A program made the translations under genes and the position numbers. Below, piece by piece: positions 1 to 8,814 of a stretch of DNA of 64,000 nucleotides; position 1 is the stretch's first letter, and each line of letters starts with the position of its first letter. The DNA is from Chloroflexota bacterium (GTDB taxonomy: Bacteria; Chloroflexota; Limnocylindria; Limnocylindrales; CSP1-4), in assembly GCA_019637815.1 (NCBI GenBank), contig JAHBUZ010000020.1, positions 1-64,000 of the forward strand, read 5' to 3'. The notes under the pieces are model-generated. The model did not search any database, was not told where the DNA came from, and worked only from the letters and a program-made list of their open reading frames with translations.

Positions 1-2
1 GC

Positions 3-416
3 ATCCTCGGGGCTCGACTCGGACGACCCGTCGATGAGGTGCGACTCACGACCGAGCCCGTGATCGCCGAGCGCCGATACGAGCTACCGGATGGAGTCGT
101 GGAGCCTGGGCGCACCATCGGTGCTGACCAGCGCGCCGTGGGTCTCGTGGACGGCGTCCCATGGATCACCATCGAACTGATGGTCCACGGCGCCCCGACG
201 GCCGGCGGCGTCCCCGCCATCGACGAGGTCCTGATCGAGGACGAGCACCCCATCCACGTCCGGGTGGATCCCGGGTTCGCCGGGGTCCGAGGTACAGCCG
301 CGCTCCTCGTCAACGGCATCCCGGAGGCACTGCGCGCAGCGCCGGGACTGCATGGCCCAGCCGACCTGCCGCCGACGGCACCCTGGCTGGGCGCCACGCT
401 CGATCGGGCTCAGTAG
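3..416 (+). CDS. C-terminal part of a DapB-like NAD(P)-dependent dehydrogenase (5' end outside window)
   Basis: The reading frame is open from base 3 to a TAG at 414-416, so the gene begins left of the window; an internal GTG at 39 is not a likely start. The visible 137 residues resemble the C-terminal half of the dihydrodipicolinate-reductase-like family that includes 2,4-diaminopentanoate dehydrogenase. A segment like AVGLVDGVPWITIELMV matches the beta-sheet domain that family uses for substrate binding and oligomerisation. The Rossmann part that would settle the matter is missing. The stop codon overlaps the stop of the convergent SDR gene by 7 bp, so the gene ends the catabolic locus from the opposite side. 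An amine or amino-acid dehydrogenase role is inference. Confidence 0.5.
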   Translation: MLGARLGRPVDEVRLTTEPVIAERRYELPDGVVEPGRTIGADQRAVGLVDGVPWITIELMVHGAPTAGGVPAIDEVLIEDEHPIHVRVDPGFAGVRGTAALLVNGIPEALRAAPGLHGPADLPPTAPWLGATLDRAQ

Positions 417-1228
417 GTCTGGAACCCACCGCTGACGTTGAGTGCGGCGGCTGTGATGTAGCTCGCGTGCTCACTCAGCAGGAACACGACGACGCTGGCG
501 ACCTCCTGGGGCCTGGCCAGCCTGCCAAGCGGGATCTGCCGGAGCATCCCCTGATACGTGGCATCGTCCATGCCCTCCCAGAACATCGGCGTGTCCACCT
601 CGCCCGGAGCCACGCTATTGACGGTGATGCCATGAGGGCCATACGTCCGAGCGAGCCCACGCGTCATCGACACGACACCACCCTTGCTCGCCGCGTAGGC
701 TACGGACCCCTGCAACCCGCCGGTCCAAGCGGCATTGGAGGCGAACGTGACGATCCGGCCACCGCGGCCGGTCCGGATCATGGCGCGGCCAGCGGCACGT
801 GACAGGAAGAATGCCGACCGGAGGTTCACCTCGGACTGTCGGTCCCAGTCATCGGCGGTCACGTCGTCCACGGATGGACGACGCCGCAGGATCGCTGCCA
901 CGTGGACCAAGCCCCACAACGGCCCAAGTGAACCTTCCACGGTATCGATCAGCGATCCGTGCGCCTCGATCTCCACGAGGTCGTGGGCGATGACGGCGCA
1001 GCGCTCGCCTGGTGCCGACGCTCGAAGCCGATCGAGCGCCGGACCGGCCAGATCGACGGCCGCCACGCGCGCCCCTGCGCTGAGCAGCGCCCCGACGACG
1101 GCCGAGCCGATGCCACCGGCCGCACCTGCGACCAGCACGACACGATCCTCCAAGCCCCAACCGGGATCCCGATCGGCTGACACCGCGACACCCGTCGGCA
1201 CGGAGTCTCGCAACGGCAGACTCGTCAT
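410..1228 (-). CDS. SDR-family NAD(P)-dependent oxidoreductase
   Basis: This is a 272-residue classical short-chain dehydrogenase. It has the nucleotide-binding GAAGGIG at residues 35-41, Ser164 in the SNAAW segment, and catalytic Tyr178 and Lys182 in YAASK. The tail resembles 3-oxoacyl-ACP-reductase-like sugar or polyol dehydrogenases. The ATG at 1228 was chosen because it overlaps the stop of the upstream hydrolase as ATGA; a longer frame to 1405 would run through that gene. It is the last gene of a seven-gene minus-strand operon starting near 7850, so it probably oxidises or reduces a hydroxyl group of the imported compound. The substrate cannot be read from sequence. Confidence 0.88.
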   Translation of the reverse strand: MTSLPLRDSVPTGVAVSADRDPGWGLEDRVVLVAGAAGGIGSAVVGALLSAGARVAAVDLAGPALDRLRASAPGERCAVIAHDLVEIEAHGSLIDTVEGSLGPLWGLVHVAAILRRRPSVDDVTADDWDRQSEVNLRSAFFLSRAAGRAMIRTGRGGRIVTFASNAAWTGGLQGSVAYAASKGGVVSMTRGLARTYGPHGITVNSVAPGEVDTPMFWEGMDDATYQGMLRQIPLGRLARPQEVASVVVFLLSEHASYITAAALNVSGGFQTY

Positions 1229-2673
1229 GTCGCGTCGCGAAGCTGTCCGAGGAGTCCCAGGACCGCTGCCCGGATACGTCCCTCCGAGGTGGGCGCAAGA
1301 GCGACGGGCATCAGGTATGACTGGAACACCATGTCCGGCACGCGGTAGCGGTCGCGCACATCCCAGCCACCGGCCGGATAGTCGTCTGCGGTCGGCAAGT
1401 AGCACAGGATCCCATTGGAGTAGCCGAGCGCGATGGTCTCGCTGAACGGCGACGCCGCGCGGATGCCGCGAGTCGTCGCGGAGAACACCTCAGCGGCGAT
1501 CCCCGTGATCGCGATGTCGTTGACCCGGATCGCCTGCACCTCCATGGTCCGGGTTCGCTCTCCCATCTCGACCGCGGCGACCAAGCGCTCCCCCCATGCG
1601 AAGAAGTGGCGGGCGATGGTCCGTGCGCGCTCGCTATCGCCCTGCAGTGCTACCTCCAGGTCGCTGACACGTTCAGCCCGGAGCTCAAGGGCCTCCTCCA
1701 TGGAGGGCAGACCCACCAGATCCAAGGCTATCGACGCGCTCCGGGCCGCAAGGGCTGTACACGTCGGTCCCTGGACAGGCTCGAGCGGACGCATCGTCTG
1801 CCCCTTTCCGAGGAGGGACGGCAAGAACACTCGCTCGCCGCGTCGGACGTGGGTTCGGATGGACGCCGCCACTCGCACCACCTCGCCACCCAGCATCCAG
1901 CCGATGCGGTCCTTGTTGTCGCTGCTGTCGACCTCGTGGCTCATGCCCCAGCAGGGCATGATGTCGCCGCCTCCGCCCTGAAGGAACAGGCAGATCCCAC
2001 CGAGGGTCTGCTCCACCATCCGGCGCATCGGACCCGCGAAGTCGGGGGACGCCACGGTCGAGCGAGGCCCGACGGCTACGGTGTGGCAGCCGTACGAGCC
2101 AAGGATCGCGATCGGCGCGCCCTCGAGGTCATCCACCCGGATCACCCCCACGGCCGGATCGATAGGAGCGTCCGGGACCTCGCCCAGGAACGTGTAGCCT
2201 TCGTCGTCCCGCTCCCGCCGCTGCACACCGACCCGACTGGAGCCAGTGGCAGCGCCGATGCGCGCTGGACGCATCCGTGACGCAGCCTCGACAGCGGCGT
2301 CCACGAACCGGTCGGCCAGCATCGCCTCGTATGCCTGGAGCAGGTCCCCCTGTTCCGCGAATTCCGGCTGGGTTCGGAGCAGCGCACCCGCGCTGTGGGT
2401 GTGACTGAGGTTCAGGAGCACGTGGCTCGGCTCCGTTCCGATAGCGTCCGCGGCCCGCGTACGCCACGCCAAGGCGATGTCCTGAGGAACCATGCACAGA
2501 TCCATCGCGCCGATCGCGACCCGAGTCCCTTGGCCCTCGAGGACCAGGACGGTCACCGACAGCTCCTCGTCGATCCCATCGACGACCGCCTCGCGGGACG
2601 AGAACCCCGCTGTCCGGATGCCATCCGGAGGGCGGATCGCTCGCCGTGCCACGCCCGCTCGAAGCTCATCCAC
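1225..2673 (-). CDS. Neutral/alkaline ceramidase-like hydrolase (N-terminal domain family), cytoplasmic
   Basis: The protein has 482 residues and no signal peptide. HTHS at residues 91-94 and CHTVAVG with His197, followed by a SPDFAG segment and a glycine-rich GGGGD stretch, match the zinc-binding domain of the neutral/alkaline non-lysosomal ceramidase superfamily. Bacterial proteins with only this domain occur in sugar-transport clusters, where they are unlikely to act on ceramide. Here the gene lies between an ABC permease (16 bp gap) and an SDR (4-bp overlap), so hydrolysis of an imported amide, ester or lactone is the more likely job. Metal binding is inferred from the conserved His residues. 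Confidence 0.7.
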   Translation of the reverse strand: MDELRAGVARRAIRPPDGIRTAGFSSREAVVDGIDEELSVTVLVLEGQGTRVAIGAMDLCMVPQDIALAWRTRAADAIGTEPSHVLLNLSHTHSAGALLRTQPEFAEQGDLLQAYEAMLADRFVDAAVEAASRMRPARIGAATGSSRVGVQRRERDDEGYTFLGEVPDAPIDPAVGVIRVDDLEGAPIAILGSYGCHTVAVGPRSTVASPDFAGPMRRMVEQTLGGICLFLQGGGGDIMPCWGMSHEVDSSDNKDRIGWMLGGEVVRVAASIRTHVRRGERVFLPSLLGKGQTMRPLEPVQGPTCTALAARSASIALDLVGLPSMEEALELRAERVSDLEVALQGDSERARTIARHFFAWGERLVAAVEMGERTRTMEVQAIRVNDIAITGIAAEVFSATTRGIRAASPFSETIALGYSNGILCYLPTADDYPAGGWDVRDRYRVPDMVFQSYLMPVALAPTSEGRIRAAVLGLLGQLRDAT

Positions 2674-2688
2674 GCCGTTGTACTCCTT

Positions 2689-3567
2689 TCATCGTCCACC
2701 CATGCCCGTGAACGCCATACCCTTCTGGAAGTATCGCTGGCCGAGCAGGATCAGGACCAGGATGGGTAGCGTCATGGCGAGAGCGGACGCCATCATCAGA
2801 TTCCAATCCTGCGTGTATTGGCCTTTGAAATTCAATAGCCCGAGAGGGAGCGTCTTCACATCATCGGAATGGAGATAGATGAGCGGGCCCATGAAGTCGT
2901 TCCAGAACCACACGAAGTGGAGTAGCGCAAGGGTCACGAAGATGGCCCGTGACTGGGGCAGGACGATCGACCACCAAATGCGTGCGTGGCTCGCACCATC
3001 CAGCGTGGCAGCCTCGTCCAGGTCGAACGGGATGGTCCGGAAGAACTGGCGGAACAGGAATACACCGAACGCGCTGCCACCGAACCAGTACGGGATGACG
3101 AGTGGCCAGATGGTATCGACGAGACCGAGCTGGCTGAAGATCACGAAACGCGGGATCATGGTGACGACGAACGGCAACATCAACGTCGCAAGGCAGATGG
3201 AGAACCACAGGTCGCGTCCCGGGAAGCGGAGGCGGGCAAAGGCATAGCCGGCCATCGCCTCGGTCAAGAGCGCCCCGATGGTACCCAGCCCAGCGATCAT
3301 GAACGAGTTCAGAAAGTACGTATCGAAGGGCCATTCCGTGAGGGCGATCCGGAAGTTCTCCCAAGCGAGCGGCTCCGGCCAGATCGCGGGCGGATACGAG
3401 AACTCCTTACCCTCCTGGGTCAGGGCCGTGACGAGCATCCAGTAGCCGGGAAAGAGCGCGACCACGAGCGCCACCGCCAGGAGTGCATAGAGCACGAGGC
3501 GCTGCGGGCCTGGACGACGGCGTCGGGGCGTCACGAGTGCGTCATCTTCGCTGTGCTGGACGCTCAC
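2689..3567 (-). CDS. Carbohydrate ABC transporter permease, MalG/UgpE type
   Basis: This 292-residue inner-membrane protein has about six hydrophobic segments, starting near residue 25. The EAA loop that docks with the ATPase is recognisable as DEAATLDGASHARIWWSIVLP. This belongs to the CUT1 group of sugar importers. Its start overlaps the stop of the partner permease as ATGA (3564-3567), so the two are translationally coupled. No ATP-binding subunit is encoded in the operon or elsewhere in the window, so a shared MsiK-like ATPase is likely. Confidence 0.9.
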   Translation of the reverse strand: MSVQHSEDDALVTPRRRRPGPQRLVLYALLAVALVVALFPGYWMLVTALTQEGKEFSYPPAIWPEPLAWENFRIALTEWPFDTYFLNSFMIAGLGTIGALLTEAMAGYAFARLRFPGRDLWFSICLATLMLPFVVTMIPRFVIFSQLGLVDTIWPLVIPYWFGGSAFGVFLFRQFFRTIPFDLDEAATLDGASHARIWWSIVLPQSRAIFVTLALLHFVWFWNDFMGPLIYLHSDDVKTLPLGLLNFKGQYTQDWNLMMASALAMTLPILVLILLGQRYFQKGMAFTGMGGR

Positions 3568-4493
3568 CGCGGGTCGACCTCGTAGTGGACCCAGCGTCCC
3601 GAGAAGCGGAAGTTCAGGAACGTCAGGCCCAAGATCATCAGGAACAGGACCCAGGCTAGCGCTGAGGCGTAGCCCATCTTGAACAGCTCGAACGCGTTCC
3701 GGAAGATATAGAGCACGTAGAACAATGTCTCAGTGCCTGGTCCGCCGCCCGTCATGATGTATGCAAGGTCGAAGACTTGGAATGACGCGATGATCGCGAT
3801 GATGAGGTTGAACAGCAGCACCGGCGATATCAGCGGTAGCGTGACGCTCAGGAACTGTCGGACAGCTCCCGCTCCGTCCACTCGGGCGGCATCATAGAGG
3901 CTCTCGGGGACGGTCTGGAGGCCAGCGATGAAGATGATGATGCCGCTCCCGATCGCCCAAGCTCCCATGATGGCGAGCGTCGGCTTGGCGAGGACGGGGT
4001 CGAAGAGCCACTTCTGAGGCTCGACTCCGATCGTCCGAAGGATGTGATTTGCGATTCCGAAGTTGGGTTCGAAGATCCACAGGAAGATGAATGCACTCGC
4101 CACGATAGGCAGCTGTGACGGCAGATAGATCAGGGTCCGGAAGATCGCGATGCCACGCAGCTTGGCGTTGAGCAACAGTGCGAGCCCGAGCGACAGAGCC
4201 ATGTAGATCGTGACCGACATCACGGTGTACACGAGGGTGTTACCGAGAGAGATCCAGAATCGGCGGTCACCGACGAGGACCTCGTAGTTGCGGGTACCCG
4301 TCCATACCGGCGGCTGCAGCACGTTGTAGTCCGTGAACGAGTGGTATAGCGACAGCAGCAACGGTCCCGCTTGCCACAGCACGATGCCGAGGATGAAGGG
4401 CGTCAGGAAGACATAGGCCCAGATCGCCTCCCGCTGCCGGAGCGAGAGGCGTGCAGGGCGAGGCGCGGGCCGGCTCCGGCTCATCGGGACCAC
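3564..4493 (-). CDS. Carbohydrate ABC transporter permease, MalF/UgpA type
   Basis: This 309-residue membrane protein has a short Arg-rich cytoplasmic N-terminus, a first membrane span around residues 30-50 and the EAA loop DAARVDGAGAVRQFLSVTLP in the C-terminal half. It forms the heterodimeric pore with the MalG-type permease encoded just downstream. ATG at 4493 is used; a second in-frame ATG at 4484 is equally possible. It lies 69 bp after the binding-protein gene, the usual binding protein, F-type, G-type order for CUT1 importers. Confidence 0.9.
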   Translation of the reverse strand: MVPMSRSRPAPRPARLSLRQREAIWAYVFLTPFILGIVLWQAGPLLLSLYHSFTDYNVLQPPVWTGTRNYEVLVGDRRFWISLGNTLVYTVMSVTIYMALSLGLALLLNAKLRGIAIFRTLIYLPSQLPIVASAFIFLWIFEPNFGIANHILRTIGVEPQKWLFDPVLAKPTLAIMGAWAIGSGIIIFIAGLQTVPESLYDAARVDGAGAVRQFLSVTLPLISPVLLFNLIIAIIASFQVFDLAYIMTGGGPGTETLFYVLYIFRNAFELFKMGYASALAWVLFLMILGLTFLNFRFSGRWVHYEVDPR

Positions 4494-4562
4494 CGTTCCA
4501 TGAGACAGCCGGTCCGGACGGTAGGACCCGCCCGGACCGGCATCGCGTCTACGAGGAGTGGA

Positions 4563-5969
4563 TCAGGAGGCGAGGACCGCTCGCATCTCCTCGGCCATCG
4601 CGGCTGTTGCGGACTCCGCGGTGTCCCAGCCCAGGAAGATCGCGTCCTGGCCCTCGGTGAGGATCTGGGCGATCTCTGCGGACTTGGCGAAGAACGGCGT
4701 GTGTTGCGCTCCGTCGAGCACCTCGACGAACGGCCGGTACAACTCGGCGTTGGCATTGGTCTGCAGGAACGTCGCCAGGTTCGAGCGACGGGTCGGCGTA
4801 CCGACAGGCGACCAGATCTCCTGACCCATGGGACCCGTCACGAACTTGATGAACTCCCAAGCGGCCTCGGGATCCTTGCTCGACTTGGTGATCGCGTAAC
4901 CCGAGATCTCCAGCTTGCTCGTCTTGCCACCCGGCCCGATCGGTGGCCCCGCGGTCCGATACTCGAACCCGGTGATGTCCTTCGCGAAGTTCGCGATGTA
5001 CCAGCCACCAAGCATGTACATGGCGCACACGCCGTTCTGGAACAGCTCGGTCGGCGGCCGCCCGGCGATCTCCGCCGGGTTCGGAGCGACCTGATGCACG
5101 TTGACGAGATCCGCAGCGAACTGGAGCCCGCCGTACGCAGCCGGCTGGTCGAGCGACACGGTGACCAGGTCGTCCTCGAGCACCTTGCCGCCGTTGAAGA
5201 AGATCCAGTTCTCGGAGTTCCACGTCTCGAACAAGGCCCCGAACTTCCGGGTCGGCCCTTCGCCCTCCGTGAGGACCTTGGCCGACTCGAGGAACGCCTC
5301 CTGGGTCCACTCGCCCTTGTCCCACAACTCTCGCGGGTCGGCCAAGCCCTTCTCCGCGAACGCAGTGGCGTTGTAGTTGATGCCGTACGACTCGCCATTC
5401 TCAGGCAATGCGTAGATCTTGCCATCGAGCTTGAACGCGTCCTGTGCGGCTGGGTAGAAGTCCTCCCAGTCGACATCCGGGTCGTTCGCGATGAAGTCGT
5501 CCAGCGGCAGGAGCGCATCTCGCGATGCGAACATCGCCGCGGAGTAGCCACCCACGCGCATGGTGTCCGGTGCATTCCCGCCCGCGACCATGGTCTCGAC
5601 CTGGGGCAGCAGGTCATAGAACGTGCGACCGACCTCCTCGAAGCGCTTCACGGCGACGTTCGGGTAGAGCGTGTTGAACGCGTCGATCCGCTGGTTCCAG
5701 GCATCTGATTCGGCGCCGGCACCGGTGTTGGCGATGGTGCTGATGGCGCCGGTGAGGGACGGATTCGGGGTCATGCCCGGCCCGGCAGACTGGGCACCCA
5801 CGGCGCGCGGCAGACCCGCGGTCAGGAGTGCGCTGACGACGGGTGCGCCGAGTGCGAGCCCGGATGCCCGCGCAAGCAGCTCGCGGCGACTCAGCTCGCC
5901 GTGCAGGACACCCTCGGCCAGTTGGTACGCCTCACGGTCACGGTCGAAGACCGGTCGGATCCTGGACAT
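4563..5969 (-). CDS. Extracellular sugar-binding protein (family 1) with a Tat-type signal
   Basis: The product is 468 residues long. The N-terminus carries SRRELLARASGLAL followed by a hydrophobic stretch and an AQSAG cleavage region, as in a twin-arginine signal peptide at about residues 28-60. The rest resembles family 1 solute-binding proteins of CUT1 sugar importers. There is no lipobox cysteine, so anchoring at the cell surface is unexplained. A GGAGGA ribosome site stands 8-9 nt before ATG 5969. It should deliver an unknown carbohydrate or polyol derivative to the two permeases encoded downstream. Confidence 0.88.
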   Translation of the reverse strand: MSRIRPVFDRDREAYQLAEGVLHGELSRRELLARASGLALGAPVVSALLTAGLPRAVGAQSAGPGMTPNPSLTGAISTIANTGAGAESDAWNQRIDAFNTLYPNVAVKRFEEVGRTFYDLLPQVETMVAGGNAPDTMRVGGYSAAMFASRDALLPLDDFIANDPDVDWEDFYPAAQDAFKLDGKIYALPENGESYGINYNATAFAEKGLADPRELWDKGEWTQEAFLESAKVLTEGEGPTRKFGALFETWNSENWIFFNGGKVLEDDLVTVSLDQPAAYGGLQFAADLVNVHQVAPNPAEIAGRPPTELFQNGVCAMYMLGGWYIANFAKDITGFEYRTAGPPIGPGGKTSKLEISGYAITKSSKDPEAAWEFIKFVTGPMGQEIWSPVGTPTRRSNLATFLQTNANAELYRPFVEVLDGAQHTPFFAKSAEIAQILTEGQDAIFLGWDTAESATAAMAEEMRAVLAS

Positions 5970-6029
5970 GCTTCCTCCTTCGTGTCGGTCGTGCCTGTCG
6001 GTCGGTGTACGCAGGGATGAGCGTCGTGG

Positions 6030-6794
6030 CTAGGCAGCCGGGATGCCGCTCAGGTCGCGGCGGATGAAGCCGACGCTGACGTCGCGCGTGACGTAGGGCA
6101 CGCGGGCGTCCCAGCGGGTCGACGCAGCGAGCAGCTCGCGATATGCCTCGGAACGGATGATGGCCTTCGGATCCACACCCTCCTTCAACTCGCACCAGAG
6201 CATCCGGTCGCCCTTGCCCAGGTACCGGTTCCACGGGAACGACGCAGGTGCGCTCCGATCCCCGTGGAGGATCCGGACACGCGCCCAGCCGTCGAGCGCG
6301 AGATAGCCGCTGAACTGCTCGTCCAGCCAAGCGTCGAACTCCGCTCGGAGCTGCGGCGGCACCTCGAAGCGCTCCGTGATCGACCCCGCGGTCGGCCCCA
6401 TGTCGGTCCCCAGGCGGCCCTCGACCCGGGCCACGGTCATCATCGTGCCGTTGAACGGCTCGCCGTCGAGCGCCGGGTACTTGCTCTCGCGGGCAAGGGT
6501 CGGCTCGTCCAGGCCGCCCGTGACGATGGGGCTGCCGATCCAGGCATGCATCGCGGGGATATCCGTGCACACATAGGGGATGAAGCGCGTCGCCTGGCCA
6601 TTGAAGGGGGCAGGCAGGCCAGTGTCCGGGTCGTAGTCCCGCAGGATCCGGAAGCTGGAGGCCGCGAGCACGGCATCGTGCCGCCCGAAATCATCGAAGT
6701 GGATGGGTGACCAGTCGTCGAGCTCCTGCTGGAGGGCTGGCGGGCAGTCCAGCCGACAGATCAGGAGTGGACGCTCGTCGGGCGACAGGCTCAT
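6030..6794 (-). CDS. Unrecognised 254-residue protein of the catabolic operon
   Basis: I do not recognise a named family. The 254-residue protein is soluble, without signal or membrane segments. It appears to contain two related halves: a segment around residues 27-50 (DDWSPIHFDDFGRHDAVL) and one around 150-175 (LDEQFSGYLALDGWARVRIL) have the same pattern. This suggests a tandem dimeric alpha/beta-barrel (EthD-like) fold, which is a guess. Genes flank it closely on both sides (24 bp to the aldo/keto reductase, 60 bp to the binding protein), so it belongs to the same transcript and probably acts on the same substrate. Confidence 0.7.
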   Translation of the reverse strand: MSLSPDERPLLICRLDCPPALQQELDDWSPIHFDDFGRHDAVLAASSFRILRDYDPDTGLPAPFNGQATRFIPYVCTDIPAMHAWIGSPIVTGGLDEPTLARESKYPALDGEPFNGTMMTVARVEGRLGTDMGPTAGSITERFEVPPQLRAEFDAWLDEQFSGYLALDGWARVRILHGDRSAPASFPWNRYLGKGDRMLWCELKEGVDPKAIIRSEAYRELLAASTRWDARVPYVTRDVSVGFIRRDLSGIPAA

Positions 6795-6818
6795 CGGGTC
6801 AGGTCTCCCTGTGATGGT

Positions 6819-7850
6819 TCAGCTGGCCAGTGGGTCGTGGCCGTGTCGACGGACCCGCAGCCCACCCAGGGCATCCGCGGAGAAGTGGTCCCACACGATC
6901 ATCCGGGCCGCGGCCGCCCCGGCGGGCAGGGTCGCGATGATGGTGTCGATCTCCGCGCGGTCCCCGGGGGTCAGTCGCCACTCCGCGGCTCGCGCCACGG
7001 CCTGGACCTGCTCGGGCCGCTTCGCGCCCACGAGCGTGTTCGTGACGCCGGGCGTCGCGAGCGTCCAGGCGACAGCCAGCTCGGTGAGGGAGTGGCCGTG
7101 GTCCCCAGCCCACGCCTGGAGCCGACGCGCCAGGTCCACGTACGCGGGGTAGACGTCCGGCTGATAGCGAGGGAGGAAGTGACGCTCATCGTCCGGTCCG
7201 AACGTCCGCGCAGGGTCCAAATCGTCCGCGAGGAGCCCTCGGCTGAGCGGGCTGAACGCGATGAAGCGGATGTCTGCCTCCCGGACGAACGGGATGATCT
7301 CACGCTCCACAGGCAGATGCAGCGGATCGTCCTCAGCGCCCCGGTCGATCATCGAATACAGGTTCTGGGTGGACGCCAGGGCCGCATGGGCGTGCACCGC
7401 CCGGAGCGCGTCCAAGGGCAGGTTACAGACGCCCACGGCCAGTACCTTGCCAGAGTCCCGGAGCCGCGCCAGGGCGTCACCGATCTCCTCGTACCCGGGC
7501 GCACCCGGAAAGGTGGTCACCCAGTCCTGGGGACCGTGGAGCTGGTAGAGGTCGATCCGGTCTGTGCGCAAACGCCGGAGGCTGCTGTCGACCGCCGTCC
7601 GAAGGTTGTCCCAGGTGTAGGGCTCACTGGGGAACGCCTTCGTCGCGAGGAACACTCGGTCGCGACGGCCCTCCAGGATGGCGCCGAGTCGCTCCTCCGA
7701 CTGGAGATACGTCTCGGCCGTGTCCAGGAACGTCCAGCCAGCGTCGAGCGCGGCGTCGACCGTGCGCGCGGCCTGAGCGTCATCGACTGCGCCGTAGCCG
7801 CCTCCGAGCGGGTAGCAGCCGAGGCCAAGAGGAGATGGGAGTATCGACAT
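6819..7850 (-). CDS. Aldo/keto reductase, first gene of the catabolic operon
   Basis: This is a 343-residue (beta/alpha)8 oxidoreductase. The catalytic tetrad of the family is complete: Asp43 and Tyr48 in LDTAETY, Lys71 in LATKAF and His105 in YQLHGP. Members reduce aldehydes or ketones, or oxidise sugars such as L-fucose or L-galactose, with NAD(P). It is the first gene after a promoter with a perfect -35 and an embedded palindrome (7889-7918). The leader is about 30 nt and has no clear Shine-Dalgarno sequence. Its place with an SDR, an ABC importer and a hydrolase points to degradation of an imported sugar or lactone derivative. Confidence 0.9.
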   Translation of the reverse strand: MSILPSPLGLGCYPLGGGYGAVDDAQAARTVDAALDAGWTFLDTAETYLQSEERLGAILEGRRDRVFLATKAFPSEPYTWDNLRTAVDSSLRRLRTDRIDLYQLHGPQDWVTTFPGAPGYEEIGDALARLRDSGKVLAVGVCNLPLDALRAVHAHAALASTQNLYSMIDRGAEDDPLHLPVEREIIPFVREADIRFIAFSPLSRGLLADDLDPARTFGPDDERHFLPRYQPDVYPAYVDLARRLQAWAGDHGHSLTELAVAWTLATPGVTNTLVGAKRPEQVQAVARAAEWRLTPGDRAEIDTIIATLPAGAAAARMIVWDHFSADALGGLRVRRHGHDPLAS

Positions 7851-7888
7851 GAGGAGGTCCCATGCGCGGTGACCGAGTTGGTTCGATC

Positions 7889-7918
7889 ATCATGAGACCG
7901 GTCTGTCCAGTCTGTCAA
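7889..7918 (-). promoter_or_regulatory. Promoter of the catabolic operon with GntR-type operator in the spacer
   Basis: Reading the minus strand, TTGACA (7918-7913) and CATGAT (7894-7889) are separated by 18 nt. The perfect palindrome AGACCGGTCT (7895-7904) fills the part of the spacer next to the -10. A protein bound there would block RNA polymerase. The same palindrome occurs in the promoter of the decarboxylase-like gene at 8782-8793, beside the gntR gene. Confidence 0.7.
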
Positions 7919-7968
7919 TAGACCCGCCATCGCCTCATCCGGGGTCGGCGCCACATGACCGCCGGTCG

Positions 7969-8730
7969 TCAGTCGCGCTCCAGGAAGCTGGCCACCTGGT
8001 CGGATCGGCTGAGATGGTGCTCGGCAAGAAGATCTGCGGCCATGTCACGGTCTCCACGTGCCAGGGCTGCCACGATGGCCCGGTGCTGGCGTACCGAACC
8101 CTCTTGGTACGCGGTCACGCGATAGACAGCATGTGCAGCTTGCCGGGCACGGATGATGAGTGCTCTGGCCAGCGCAAGCAAGGGCTGATTCGGCGTCCCG
8201 CTTGCGAGTTGGAGATGGAACGTGATGTCGATCTCTGCGGCATCGTCCGGTCGACCATCGGCGATGGCTTCCGCTTGCGCCGTGATGAGGGGTCGCAGTG
8301 ATCGTGCCAGGTCCCGCGGATCCTGCCCGCCCCCCCGGACCGCTTGGGATTCGATCGCTGACCGCAGCTCCACCAGATCTCGGAGAGCGGCTTGATGGAT
8401 CCGCAACCAATCCTCGATGACCCGCTGGCTCCGCCACTGGTCCGAGGGGTCCACCACGAAGGTGCCGCGTCCCAGGCTGGACTCCACGTAGCCAAGCGAC
8501 TCCAGGCTCCGCAGGCTTTCGCGGAGCACCGCCCGGGAGATCCCGAGTCCATCTGCGAGATCACGTTCGGATGGCAGTCGCTCGCCGTGGCCGAAGTGAC
8601 CGTCCTCGATCCGGTCCCGTATCTGTGCTGCGGCAGCCTCGGCGAGATCCCCCGAACCCGGGTCGAGTCGAGAGAACACCGCCGCACTCACCTTGCGTCG
8701 GCGAACCACGGCTCGTGCTGGTTGCGTCAC
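7969..8730 (-). CDS. GntR-family regulator, FadR subfamily
   Basis: The protein has 253 residues with an N-terminal winged helix (LPSERDLADGLGISRAVLRE around residues 50-70) and a C-terminal all-helical FCD-type effector domain, as in FadR/LldR-like repressors. The GTG at 8730 was chosen because GGAGGA stands 5 nt before it; the frame could extend to 8862 only by crossing the divergent promoter. It is transcribed towards the catabolic operon and away from the decarboxylase-like gene. The shared AGACCGGTCT sites make it the obvious local repressor, with a pathway intermediate as likely inducer. Confidence 0.9.
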   Translation of the reverse strand: MTQPARAVVRRRKVSAAVFSRLDPGSGDLAEAAAAQIRDRIEDGHFGHGERLPSERDLADGLGISRAVLRESLRSLESLGYVESSLGRGTFVVDPSDQWRSQRVIEDWLRIHQAALRDLVELRSAIESQAVRGGGQDPRDLARSLRPLITAQAEAIADGRPDDAAEIDITFHLQLASGTPNQPLLALARALIIRARQAAHAVYRVTAYQEGSVRQHRAIVAALARGDRDMAADLLAEHHLSRSDQVASFLERD

Positions 8731-8781
8731 GCCCGTCCTCCAGCGGCAACAGCGAACAGCATAGTCGGCACGAGCCGATAA

Positions 8782-8807
8782 CAGACCGGTCTGACCACTG
8801 CTACGAT
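8782..8807 (+). promoter_or_regulatory. Operator and -10 element of the decarboxylase-like gene, shared intergenic region with gntR
   Basis: A perfect 12-bp palindrome CAGACCGGTCTG (8782-8793) lies 8 nt before the hexamer TACGAT (8802-8807), which in turn lies 7 nt before GTG 8815. The operator therefore sits in the -35/-10 spacer, the same arrangement as at 7889-7918. Being between two divergent genes, it could also mediate autoregulation of gntR. Confidence 0.65.
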
Positions 8808-8814
8808 GCGGCCT

